The notes beneath the pieces are model-generated. The model worked only from the letters and a program-made list of their open reading frames with translations, was not told the DNA's origin and did not search any database. From Deltaproteobacteria bacterium (GTDB lineage: Bacteria > Desulfobacterota > Desulfuromonadia > Geobacterales > Pseudopelobacteraceae): a DNA stretch of 7,348 nt. The stretch covers positions 1 through 7,348 of the forward strand of contig JACRCG010000050.1 of assembly GCA_016219145.1 (NCBI GenBank). Reading direction: 5' to 3'. A program made the translations under genes and the position numbers. Within the stretch, counting starts at the first letter, position 1. Each line of letters opens with the position of its first letter. Positions 1 through 6,443 of this stretch are shown here, piece by piece.

Positions 1-1993
1 CGATCTCGATAACGGCAGCGTACTCTGCGCCTTTGTCGGCCTTCAGAAGGGTCGGTTTCTTCAGCCAGGCCTCAACCGCCTTGATGCGGTTCTTGAGGGT
101 GCCGGCATCCTGGTAGCCTTCGGCGATCATCTTCTTCATCAAGGCCACGTTGGATTTCAGATAGGTGGCAACCGACTTCTCGGAGAGCTGGATGCAGCCG
201 GCAGCGGCGGAGCGTTCGGCAGCGGCGTCGGTCAGCTCGAAGGCCTGCTCGACGGTCAGGTCGGGAAGTCCCTCCATCTCCAGGATGCGACCGTTGAAAA
301 TATTGACCTTGTTTTTCTTCGGCACGGTCAAGAGGCCCTGCTTGATGGCCCAGTAAGGAATGGCGTTGACTGCGTCGCGCAGCGTGATACCGGGATTAAG
401 GCTGCCCTTGAAGCGAACCAGTACGGACTCGGGCATATCCAGCGGCATGAAGCCCATCGCTCCGGCAAAAGCCACCAGACCTGAACCGGCCGGAAATGAG
501 ATGCCGATCGGGAAACGGGTGTGGGAGTCGCCACCGGTGCCGACCGTGTCAGGCAAGAGCAGGCGGTTCAGCCAGGAGTGGATCACGCCGTCACCAGGCC
601 GCAGAGCGACGCCGCCACGTTCGGCCGTAAAGCCGGGCAGGTTTTTGTGCATCTTGACGTCAGCCGGCTTCGGGTATGCTGCGGTGTGGCAGAAGGACTG
701 CATATACATGGGCGCCTGGAACTTGAGGCAGGCCAGTTCTTTCAACTCATCAGCGGTCATCGGGCCGGTGGTATCCTGTGAACCGACGGTGGTCATCTTC
801 GGCTCGCAGGCGGTGCCGGGCAGGATACCGGCGACACCGCAGGCCTGGCCGACCATTTTCTGAGCCAGCGAGAAGGCCTGCTTGGCCTTGGGCTTGGGAT
901 TGTCCGGCAGGGTGAACACCTTGGTCGGCTTGAGACCCAGGACTTTTCTGGCCTTGTCGGTAACGGCGCGGCCGATGATCAGAGGGATGCGGCCGCCGGC
1001 CCGGAATTCGTCAGCCACGGTGTTGGGGCTGATCGTGAATTTGGAAAGCTCTTTCTTCCCTTTCTCATCGGTGATGACACCCTTCTTGGTGTCGATCACG
1101 ATCACGTCGCCGGTCTTCATGCCGGTTACATCGGCCTTGAGCGGCAGGGCGCCGGAATCCTGTGCCGTGTTGAAGAAGATCGGGGCGATAACGCCGCCGA
1201 TGATCACACCGGCAGTTTTTTTGTTGGGCACGCAGGGGATATCGTCGCCGATGGCCCACAGAACCGAGTTGCAGGCCGATTTGCGCGATGAGCCGGTACC
1301 GACCACGTCGCCTACGAAGGCAACCTGATACCCTTCTGCACGGAACTTGGCAATGGTAGCAAGGCCGTCTTTGAAGCGGGTTTTGCCCATGGCCAGTGAA
1401 TGCAGCGGGATGTCGGGGCGGCTCCAGGCGTCACCGGCCGGAGAGAAATCGTCAGTGTTGATCTCGCCGTCCACCTTGTAGACCTTGACCTTGATCGTGT
1501 CGGGCACGCCTTTGCGCCTTGTGAACCAGTCGGCGTCGGCCCAGGATTTGAGTACCTTGGCGGCAGCGGCGTTCTTGCCGCTGGTAGCGAGCTTGGCGAC
1601 TTCATCAAAGGCATCATAGACCAGCACAATTCCGGATAGAGCGCAAGCGGCTTCATCAGCCAGCTTCTTGTCCTTAAGAGCCGCGACCAGCGGGGCCACG
1701 TTATAGCCGCCGATCATGGTGCCAAGCAGGCGGATGGCAGCTACCGGATCGATCAGGGGCGATTTCTTTGTGCCGGTGACAATTTCGGCCAGGAACTCGG
1801 CTTTTACTTTGGCAGCCGGGTCAACACCGGGAGAAACTCGGTTAGTGAGCAGATCCAGCAGAAACTTCTCTTTTCCTTTGGGTGGTTTAACCAGCAATTT
1901 AGCCAGTTCGGCGGTTTGCTCCGGAGTCAGCGGCAGCGCCGGAATACCCTGAGCGGCCCTCTCCTTCTCATGGGCCAGATAAGCTTCAATCAT
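1..1993 (-). CDS. acnB: Aconitate hydratase B (bifunctional aconitase / 2-methylisocitrate dehydratase), N-terminal 664 codons, partial
   Basis: Cytosolic 4Fe-4S enzyme of the TCA cycle that interconverts citrate and isocitrate; family members also act in the methylcitrate route. The frame is open from ATG 1993 to the left edge. I checked that it stays in frame near 1541, 1298, 920 and 536, so no frameshift is seen. The order is that of the AcnB type: an N-terminal helical HEAT-like domain (about residues 1-150, starting MIEAYLAHEKERAAQG), then the swivel domain with loop GTGSSRKSA at 232-240, then the start of the catalytic domain with GGDSHTRFP at 487-495 and the segment FPAGSGLVAFAGAMGFMPLD just after. 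It ends at EYAAVIEI, shortly before the first cluster cysteine in E. coli AcnB, so the three Fe-S cysteines lie outside the window. E. coli AcnB has 865 residues. The start is fixed by an AAGGAGGA ribosome site 7 nt upstream. It has its own promoter and is separate from the ABC operon. Confidence 0.97.
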   Translation of the reverse strand, partial: MIEAYLAHEKERAAQGIPALPLTPEQTAELAKLLVKPPKGKEKFLLDLLTNRVSPGVDPAAKVKAEFLAEIVTGTKKSPLIDPVAAIRLLGTMIGGYNVAPLVAALKDKKLADEAACALSGIVLVYDAFDEVAKLATSGKNAAAAKVLKSWADADWFTRRKGVPDTIKVKVYKVDGEINTDDFSPAGDAWSRPDIPLHSLAMGKTRFKDGLATIAKFRAEGYQVAFVGDVVGTGSSRKSACNSVLWAIGDDIPCVPNKKTAGVIIGGVIAPIFFNTAQDSGALPLKADVTGMKTGDVIVIDTKKGVITDEKGKKELSKFTISPNTVADEFRAGGRIPLIIGRAVTDKARKVLGLKPTKVFTLPDNPKPKAKQAFSLAQKMVGQACGVAGILPGTACEPKMTTVGSQDTTGPMTADELKELACLKFQAPMYMQSFCHTAAYPKPADVKMHKNLPGFTAERGGVALRPGDGVIHSWLNRLLLPDTVGTGGDSHTRFPIGISFPAGSGLVAFAGAMGFMPLDMPESVLVRFKGSLNPGITLRDAVNAIPYWAIKQGLLTVPKKNKVNIFNGRILEMEGLPDLTVEQAFELTDAAAERSAAAGCIQLSEKSVATYLKSNVALMKKMIAEGYQDAGTLKNRIKAVEAWLKKPTLLKADKGAEYAAVIEI

Positions 1994-2000
1994 CTTCTGT

Positions 2001-2008
2001 TCCTCCTT
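2001..2008 (-). promoter_or_regulatory. Ribosome binding site of acnB
   Basis: AAGGAGGA on the minus strand, 7 nt before ATG 1993. It is a near-perfect Shine-Dalgarno sequence and decides the acnB start. Confidence 0.85.
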
Positions 2009-2050
2009 CGTGTAGTATGGTTGGGTGTCAAGCGGATGTTATGACAGAGT

Positions 2051-2075
2051 AAAAGTGCATACTGTATACACTTTT
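2051..2075. promoter_or_regulatory. 25-bp palindromic operator candidate covering the acnB -10
   Basis: The two 12-nt half sites are AAAAGTGCATAC and, on the other strand, AAAAGTGTATAC, around a single central base at 2063. They differ at only one position. The palindrome covers the -10 box TATACA and the expected start of transcription, the usual place for a repressor site. I do not recognise the regulator; the GTATAC core recalls sites of some GntR-family dimers, but that is only a resemblance. Confidence 0.6.
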
Positions 2076-2092
2076 TATCTGGAGGCTGTCAA
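2063..2092 (-). promoter_or_regulatory. Sigma70-type promoter of acnB
   Basis: On the minus strand, TTGACA (2092-2087, a perfect -35) is followed after 18 nt by TATACA (2068-2063, 4 of 6 to the -10 consensus). The start of transcription would fall near 2055, giving a leader of about 60 nt before the acnB ATG. This is the best promoter in the 161-nt gap between the ATPase gene and acnB, and it means acnB need not depend on read-through from the transporter operon. Assigned by consensus match only. Confidence 0.6.
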
Positions 2093-2154
2093 TTGAAGAT
2101 TTGCCGCAATATCAGGAGGCTTGACCTGAATTGAAACGGGAGGATCAAGGGATT

Positions 2155-2883
2155 TTACACACTTTGCATCCCGCTTGTTAAAAACGAACGCACCCACTCA
2201 TCTTCCGAAGTATCGGCCAGCGCCTGCAGAGTTCCCTGTGCGACCAGGCGCCCATCGCGCAGGACGATGACCGAATCGGCCAGTTCAAGCGCATCACGGG
2301 CATCGTGAGTGACAAGAATGGCTGTCATGTCCAACTCTGCAAATATTTTGTCAAGACAGTGGATCAGATCAAGCCTGACCAGTCTGTCAACGCTGCTGAA
2401 CGGCTCATCAAGAAGCAGAACAGAAGGCCTTACCGCCAGTGCCCTGGCCATCGAAACCCTTTGGAGTTCGCCGCCTGACAGATCAATTACTCTCCGTTGC
2501 CTGAGATGAATGATACCAAGCCGGACAAGTTCCTCCTCGACGCGATCTTTGCGCTCAGATTTCGGGAGATTGAAAAGGCCGAAGCCGACATTTCCTTCCA
2601 CGTTCAGATGAGGAAAAAGTGCAGTATCCTGAAATGCCATGACTATGCCCCGCTTTTCAGGCGGGACGTAACGGCCGGATTCATCAGCAAGCAGCACGCC
2701 GCCGCGCAGCAGCGAACCGGAATCCGGTTGGTCCAGACCGGCAATGATCCGCAACAGAGAGGTTTTCCCGGAACCGCTCGGCCCAAGAACAGCCAGGATC
2801 GCCCCCTTTTCAAGAACGAAGGAGACCTGATCCAGTATTTTTACAGATTTGCGCTGCTTTGATATTCCGGACAGTTCAAGCAT
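2155..2883 (-). CDS. ABC transporter ATP-binding protein, probable ferric iron importer (FbpC-like)
   Basis: Cytoplasmic ATPase that powers the importer encoded by the two upstream genes. At 242 residues it has all the nucleotide-binding motifs in order: Walker A GPSGSGKT (34-41), Q-loop Gln85 in AFQD, signature LSGGE (135-139), Walker B VLLLDEP (155-161), D-loop SSVD (163-166) and switch His193 in VTHD. It matches the spermidine/putrescine/iron (CUT1-related) ATPase type but stops after the core domain; typical FbpC/PotA proteins are about 350 residues and carry a C-terminal TOBE domain, absent here. ATG 2883 lies 2 nt after the permease stop, with AGAGGA inside the end of the permease gene as ribosome site, so translation is probably coupled. 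Iron as substrate is inferred from the binding protein of the same operon. Confidence 0.92.
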   Translation of the reverse strand: MLELSGISKQRKSVKILDQVSFVLEKGAILAVLGPSGSGKTSLLRIIAGLDQPDSGSLLRGGVLLADESGRYVPPEKRGIVMAFQDTALFPHLNVEGNVGFGLFNLPKSERKDRVEEELVRLGIIHLRQRRVIDLSGGELQRVSMARALAVRPSVLLLDEPFSSVDRLVRLDLIHCLDKIFAELDMTAILVTHDARDALELADSVIVLRDGRLVAQGTLQALADTSEDEWVRSFLTSGMQSV

Positions 2884-2885
2884 GA

Positions 2886-4436
2886 TTATTTATCCTCTCG
2901 TTCAAGATACCTGTGCAGAAACAGCAGCGGAATAATCAACGTGCATTGCAGCAGGAGAATCCAGAGTGATGCCCGGTGAATAAAGTGGAAACGGGTAAAA
3001 CCGTATATTTTCAATGCCAGCGCAGAGTAGCCGAAAGGCTGCAGGGTAATGCTCAGGGTCAGTTCCTTGACCGCCTCTATGAATACCAGCGCCGCACCGG
3101 CAGTCAGGGCGGGCCAGACGGAGCGGAAAGTGGCGTGATACTGCGCGCGCAGCGGACCAAGACCCAGAGTTCTGGCTGCCTCAAGCAGGTTGGGAGGGAT
3201 TCTGGCCAGCCTGTCGAGCATCGGAAGCATGGCGAAGGGGAGCAGGCGCAGCGCGACGGCCAGCACGACGATAATGCGGGTATCTCTCAGTTCGCCCATC
3301 CGGGCTCCGATCATGGATGAATCGGCGGTTACCATCAGAAAAACCAGCGCCAGCACAAGCGCCGGGAGAAAATAGTTCCCCAGGCAGAGCCAGGGAAGCC
3401 GCTCCGTCCATTTTCCGTGGTGTCCGGTTCGAAGCAGCAGCAGCGCCACCAGACAAAAAACAATCGTCAAAACTGACACCAGCGAGGCGGTCTCCAGAGT
3501 ATTAAGCATGTCGCGCCACAAACTGGAATAATTACCCTTCCCCAACTGCCGCAGACCCCATCTGACGGTGCAAAACAGCGGCAACGCAAAACCGGGTATC
3601 GTGCTGAGCAGCGAAAGCACTACCACCGTTATCGAGCTGGCCGGTTTCAGCACGATCCTGGCGGAACGATGGGCGCTGGCCATGACCGGATTCTGCGGGG
3701 TGCGGCTGGTGACGTGATGAGCTATCAATGTAACGAGCAGGATTACCGGCAGAAGAAATATGAAGGAAAGCAGCAGCGCAACGGCATTATCATTGGTTCC
3801 GAACCAGAGATTATGCAGACCGACGCTGAAAGTCTCGATGCCGACCCGTTCGGCCGTACCGAAATCGCTGATGCTTTCGGCGGCAACCAGCAGCAGTGCC
3901 GTGACCAGCGGAATCGAGTATAACGGAATATACAGCTGGACAAGGCGGGTCCACCATCCGGTGCCAAGGGTTTTGGCGGCTTCGGCAAACGACAGCGGTA
4001 TCCGTTCAAAGGAGATGCGCAGGACAATAAATGTGAAGGGCGAACATGATATGGCGAGAGCCAGAATCAGAGCCGGCATGCTCAGAAAAAAATCTGCGGA
4101 CCAGGTGTCGCTGTATATTCCGGCCAGAATATATGGCGGAAACAAGAGCGGTAAAAGAGCGCAGAGTGAAACCAGACGCCGGCCGTGAAAATCGCAGCGC
4201 GTCACAACCCAGGCCGGGATTCCGCCCAACAGCAGCGCAACGGTTGACGTTGCAACCGCAATACCCAGACTCGTGGAGAGATAGGAAGGCAGAATCGTCT
4301 GCGTCAAATGCGCAAGCCAGCGGCTGGATTGCAGCAGCGGAAGGGCCCGGACCGTCAGGATGATAGCCGGAGCCAGCAGAGCCGCGACAAAGAGAGTCGC
4401 AGCCGATTTCCTCAGTATATCAAGGTTTTTTGTCAA
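2886..4436 (-). CDS. Iron(III)-type ABC transporter permease, fused double-domain (FbpB-like)
   Basis: Inner-membrane channel of the importer, 516 residues with about twelve hydrophobic segments. It is an internal duplication of two permease domains, each with its own EAA loop that docks the ATPase: EAAKTLGTG at 152-160 and EAARTLGLG at 419-427. This two-in-one layout is normal for FbpB/FutB iron permeases, so a single gene forms the whole channel. The start appears to be TTG 4436, which overlaps the binding-protein gene by 17 nt; no nearby in-frame ATG or GTG keeps the first membrane helix. The ribosome site is weak (GAG about 7 nt upstream), so translational coupling to the upstream gene is likely. 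The substrate is inferred from the binding protein. Confidence 0.93.
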   Translation of the reverse strand: MTKNLDILRKSAATLFVAALLAPAIILTVRALPLLQSSRWLAHLTQTILPSYLSTSLGIAVATSTVALLLGGIPAWVVTRCDFHGRRLVSLCALLPLLFPPYILAGIYSDTWSADFFLSMPALILALAISCSPFTFIVLRISFERIPLSFAEAAKTLGTGWWTRLVQLYIPLYSIPLVTALLLVAAESISDFGTAERVGIETFSVGLHNLWFGTNDNAVALLLSFIFLLPVILLVTLIAHHVTSRTPQNPVMASAHRSARIVLKPASSITVVVLSLLSTIPGFALPLFCTVRWGLRQLGKGNYSSLWRDMLNTLETASLVSVLTIVFCLVALLLLRTGHHGKWTERLPWLCLGNYFLPALVLALVFLMVTADSSMIGARMGELRDTRIIVVLAVALRLLPFAMLPMLDRLARIPPNLLEAARTLGLGPLRAQYHATFRSVWPALTAGAALVFIEAVKELTLSITLQPFGYSALALKIYGFTRFHFIHRASLWILLLQCTLIIPLLFLHRYLEREDK

Positions 4437-5478
4437 ACCTGATCTCGTTCAGATATCTGATGACTTCTTCGCGCTTGCCCACAATTGCGTCAAGCGGAAC
4501 AAAATCCATCTTGAAAACCCCGTTACGCACCTCTTTCTGCCCCTCGCCAAGCTTCGAGGTCAGCGGATGCCAGGAAACAGTCTTGTTAACCGGGTATTGA
4601 TAGGTCTTGTTCACCATTCTGGTCTGCCCCTCCGTGCTGGCCATGAAATCCAGAAACTGGCGGGCGGCTGCGTCATTATCAGTGGCCCTGGTCAAGGCCA
4701 CACCGCTGCGCATGATAAAAGTTCCCTTGCTGCGCTGATCGGGAAAAAATACTCTGGTGGCTTCAGACCAGGGCTGCTGGTCTGGCGTGGCGGCCATGAT
4801 GGGGTGATAGTAGGTATTCATCAGCGCTATGTCGCATTTACCCTCAGAGATGGCCTTGGCCTGCTCACGGTCGTTCCCCTTGGGCTCACGCGCCATGTTG
4901 GCCTGTATCCCCTTGATGATGCGCCTGGACTTCTCAGGCCCATAGGCAGCCTGAAACTGGCCGAACAGAGCCAGGTTGTACTCGTGCATGCCGGAACGTA
5001 TACAGATGCGGTTTTTCCATTTCGGAGAGGCCAGATCCTCGTAGGTTGACAATTCATCAGGCTTGACTCGATCCTTGGAATAGAAAATCACCCTGGCGCG
5101 GTAGGCGTCAACATAGAAATAGTTGTCCGGATCACGGAATTCAGCCGGGATTTCATTGATGATTGCCTTTGAGTTGAAGGGCCTCAAAAGCTTTTTCTGC
5201 TTGGCGATCGAAAGCAGTTCGGCATCCTGGGTGATGATCAGATCAGCCTCGGTTGGGCGGGTCTCAAGACGGCTTACAAGTCCTTCGTCCATGAAAACAG
5301 CTTTGACCTTCAGATTATATTTCTTCTCAAAGGCATCAAAATAGGGCTGCAGGGTCTGCTCGGTACGATCGGTAATTATTCTCAATTCGCGCGGCTTGCT
5401 GTCAGTTGCAAGAAGAGGCTGGCTGCTGACCAGCAGAACGGCTGCCAAGGTGGTCAGTGTGGATATCAAACGACTCAT
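4420..5478 (-). CDS. Fe(3+)-type ABC transporter periplasmic substrate-binding protein (FutA/FbpA-like)
   Basis: Periplasmic receptor that delivers its ligand, probably ferric iron, to the permease. It has 352 residues from ATG 5478. A signal peptide is clear: MSR, a hydrophobic stretch (residues 4-18) and a likely cut after LLA at 24. FutA-family landmarks are RARVIFY (127-133), CIRSGMHEYN (159-168), REPKGNDREQ (197-206) and IALMNTYYHP (217-226) with the tandem tyrosines 223-224, which bind iron in the family. The usual first ligand site (HisTyr in FutA, His in FbpA) aligns with ThrGlu at 39-40, so the site is altered. The start is chosen because AAGGAGAA sits 6-8 nt before ATG 5478, but only 2 nt or less before the alternative ATG 5484; the longer open frame up to 5562 has no support. 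First gene of the operon. Confidence 0.93.
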   Translation of the reverse strand: MSRLISTLTTLAAVLLVSSQPLLATDSKPRELRIITDRTEQTLQPYFDAFEKKYNLKVKAVFMDEGLVSRLETRPTEADLIITQDAELLSIAKQKKLLRPFNSKAIINEIPAEFRDPDNYFYVDAYRARVIFYSKDRVKPDELSTYEDLASPKWKNRICIRSGMHEYNLALFGQFQAAYGPEKSRRIIKGIQANMAREPKGNDREQAKAISEGKCDIALMNTYYHPIMAATPDQQPWSEATRVFFPDQRSKGTFIMRSGVALTRATDNDAAARQFLDFMASTEGQTRMVNKTYQYPVNKTVSWHPLTSKLGEGQKEVRNGVFKMDFVPLDAIVGKREEVIRYLNEIRFDKKP

Positions 5479-5484
5479 CAACAT

Positions 5485-5492
5485 TTCTCCTT
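5485..5492 (-). promoter_or_regulatory. Ribosome binding site of the iron-binding protein gene
   Basis: AAGGAGAA on the minus strand. Its GGAG core is 8 nt from ATG 5478 but only 2 nt from ATG 5484, so it selects the start that gives a protein beginning MSRLIS. Confidence 0.75.
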
Positions 5493-5516
5493 GAAAGATA
5501 TATTTTTTGAGACCTT

Positions 5517-5535
5517 GATTATAGTAGTAATTATT
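5517..5535. promoter_or_regulatory. Degenerate Fur-box-like site over the operon -10
   Basis: GATTATAGTAGTAATTATT matches the classical 19-bp Fur consensus GATAATGATAATCATTATC at 13 of 19 positions by my count, and covers the TATAAT box of the iron-transporter operon. Position and context fit Fur control, but AT-rich DNA can give such scores by chance. Confidence 0.4.
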
Positions 5536-5571
5536 ACGGGCAGTTAAATCATGTGCGATCAATTAAGTCAA
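5518..5571 (-). promoter_or_regulatory. Promoter region of the iron ABC operon (exact boxes ambiguous)
   Basis: On the minus strand there is a perfect -10 TATAAT (5523-5518), but the -35 at ideal spacing is poor; TTTAAC (5548-5543) is 19 nt away. An alternative pair is TTGACT (5571-5566), 17 nt before the same TTTAAC as a weak -10. Either would drive the operon with a short leader. Consensus matching cannot choose between them. Confidence 0.5.
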
Positions 5572-5622
5572 GTATTTTTCCGGCACCTGTCTACCGCTGT
5601 ATCATGTCAATCATCATCCAGC

Positions 5623-5652
5623 ATACGATGCTTGGGCCTTTCCACATCGTAT
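5623..5652. repeat. Inverted repeat, 8-bp perfect arms with a 14-nt loop
   Basis: ATACGATG (5623-5630) and CATCGTAT (5645-5652) are perfect inverted copies in the gap between the divergent iron operon and toxin-antitoxin module. There is no U-rich tail, so it is not an ordinary intrinsic terminator. It could be an operator or a hairpin; nothing else is known. Confidence 0.4.
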
Positions 5653-5697
5653 CAAGGACTAACCCCAGAGGTGTTCTTTCTGTTCAAAACAATAAAG

Positions 5698-5726
5698 TTG
5701 AAATTGTAATGCAATTGCTTTACAGT
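5698..5726 (+). promoter_or_regulatory. Promoter of the RelB/RelE-type module
   Basis: TTGAAA (5698-5703), 17 nt of spacer, then TACAGT (5721-5726; 4 of 6 to the -10 consensus). It lies 26 nt before the antitoxin start and contains a palindrome, as expected for a self-regulated module. Confidence 0.55.
5705..5724. promoter_or_regulatory. 20-bp palindromic operator candidate of the RelB/RelE-type module
   Basis: TGTAATGCAATTGCTTTACA reads almost the same on the other strand, with only one mismatched pair (positions 6 and 15 of the site). It fills the spacer and part of the -10 of the promoter, which is where the antitoxin, alone or with toxin, binds in related modules. That this antitoxin binds it is inferred. 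Confidence 0.6.
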
Positions 5727-5738
5727 TTAATGCATAAC

Positions 5739-5748
5739 AGGAGGAGGT
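5739..5748 (+). promoter_or_regulatory. Strong ribosome binding site of the antitoxin gene
   Basis: AGGAGGAGGT ends 4 nt before ATG 5753. The toxin gene lacks any such site, consistent with the antitoxin being made in excess. Confidence 0.8.
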
Positions 5749-5752
5749 CGTT

Positions 5753-6067
5753 ATGGCAAAGAATGCAACTATAAACATGCGCGTCGATGCAACACTAAAA
5801 ACTGACGTCGAGCGTATTCTCCATGTGCTTGGCATCTCCACTACCGAAGCAATTAACATGTTTTTGAATCGGGTTCGCCTTTCCAAGGGCATCCCGTTTC
5901 CAGTGCAGATGAGCGACGATGAGTTCCGACGCTATCTTGCTGAATGCTCCAGTGAAGATGAAGCAATTAGCACAGAGGAAGTCAATCAGATAATGCTGGC
6001 TCAAAACGAAATCAGAGAAAATAAGGTCGTCAGTTTTGATGAAATAAAACGGTCGCTTGGCCCATGA
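5753..6067 (+). CDS. Type II antitoxin, RelB/DinJ family
   Basis: Small DNA-binding antitoxin, 104 residues, that should neutralise the RelE-type toxin encoded immediately downstream and repress their shared promoter. The N-terminus has the family's ribbon-helix-helix pattern: a short strand NATINMRVD (4-12), then two helices with LKTDVERIL (15-23) and the typical ISTTEAINMFLNRV (28-41), followed by GIPFPVQ (46-52), also typical of RelB/DinJ. The C-terminal half (about 55-104) is charged and would wrap the toxin. It is somewhat longer than E. coli DinJ (86 residues). The stop TGA overlaps the toxin ATG by 4 nt. A strong ribosome site and a palindromic operator lie upstream. The exact subfamily name cannot be fixed by eye. 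Confidence 0.93.
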   Translation: MAKNATINMRVDATLKTDVERILHVLGISTTEAINMFLNRVRLSKGIPFPVQMSDDEFRRYLAECSSEDEAISTEEVNQIMLAQNEIRENKVVSFDEIKRSLGP

Positions 6068-6324
6068 TTCAGGTTTTCTTTACTGCACAGGCTGAGAAAC
6101 AAATTGCGAAGCTGGATAGGAATGTAAGGCTTCGTATAATCGCTTCCCTGGAGCGTCTGCGTGAAGCGTATCCAGTTGGTGATCTGCGCAAGATGCAAGG
6201 TTATGATGATTTGTGGCGGTTGCGCGTAGGTGATTACCGGGTTGTCATGCAGATTGATCTGGTCACTGCCAGCATCACTATCACTGTAATTCGTGTTGGA
6301 CATCGCAAAGAAGTCTACCGGTAA
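6064..6324 (+). CDS. Type II toxin, RelE/ParE superfamily (probable ribosome-dependent mRNA interferase)
   Basis: 86-residue toxin expected to cleave mRNA in the ribosome A site. It has the compact RelE fold pattern: strand IQVFFT (2-7), helices with KQIAKLDRNVRLRIIASLERL (about 12-32), then LRKMQGYDDLWRLRVGDYRVV (41-61) and the C-terminal strand plus tail IRVGHRKEVYR (76-86). Basic and aromatic residues that do the cutting in RelE have plausible equivalents: Lys43, Arg52/Arg54, Arg59, Arg81 and the penultimate Tyr85. This favours the RNase-type RelE over the gyrase-poisoning ParE. It starts within the antitoxin stop (ATGA) with no ribosome site of its own, so its translation depends on the antitoxin. 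Confidence 0.92.
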   Translation: MIQVFFTAQAEKQIAKLDRNVRLRIIASLERLREAYPVGDLRKMQGYDDLWRLRVGDYRVVMQIDLVTASITITVIRVGHRKEVYR

Positions 6325-6407
6325 TTAAATTCCTCCTGGTTATATTTGCACCGATTTCGCCACTCCAGCCAATTTTTGCCGCTTCTTCAATTCCCCGCAA
6401 TAAATCT

Positions 6408-6436
6408 TTGCAACATTACCTAAAATGATATATCAA
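6408..6436 (+). promoter_or_regulatory. Candidate promoter and palindrome upstream of the HicA-HicB module
   Basis: TTGCAA (6408-6413), 17 nt, TATCAA (6431-6436). A perfect 10-bp palindrome TGATATATCA (6426-6435) overlaps the -10 and could be the HicB site. A second -10-like TATAAA lies at 6437-6442. Boxes are only moderate matches. The rest of the gap, 6325-6407, shows nothing I can name. Confidence 0.4.
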
Positions 6437-6443
6437 TATAAAA

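Noticed and set aside
165..1952. Several plus-strand open frames across 165-1952 and minus-strand frames at 328-534, 1065-1259 and 1312-1656
   Set aside because: All lie in other frames of the continuous acnB coding sequence and have no recognisable motifs.
2100..2154. Intrinsic terminator after the ATPase gene
   Set aside because: Only a 5-bp stem (TCAGG/CCTGA) without a proper U tract is visible on the minus strand.
4360..5049. 229-codon plus-strand open frame
   Set aside because: It overlaps the permease start and the iron-binding protein gene on the opposite strand, shows no family motif, and the opposite frame is strongly supported.
5479..5562. N-terminal extension of the iron-binding protein up to 5562
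   Set aside because: It would place a polar Tyr-rich leader before the signal peptide and overlap the promoter; the ribosome site selects ATG 5478.
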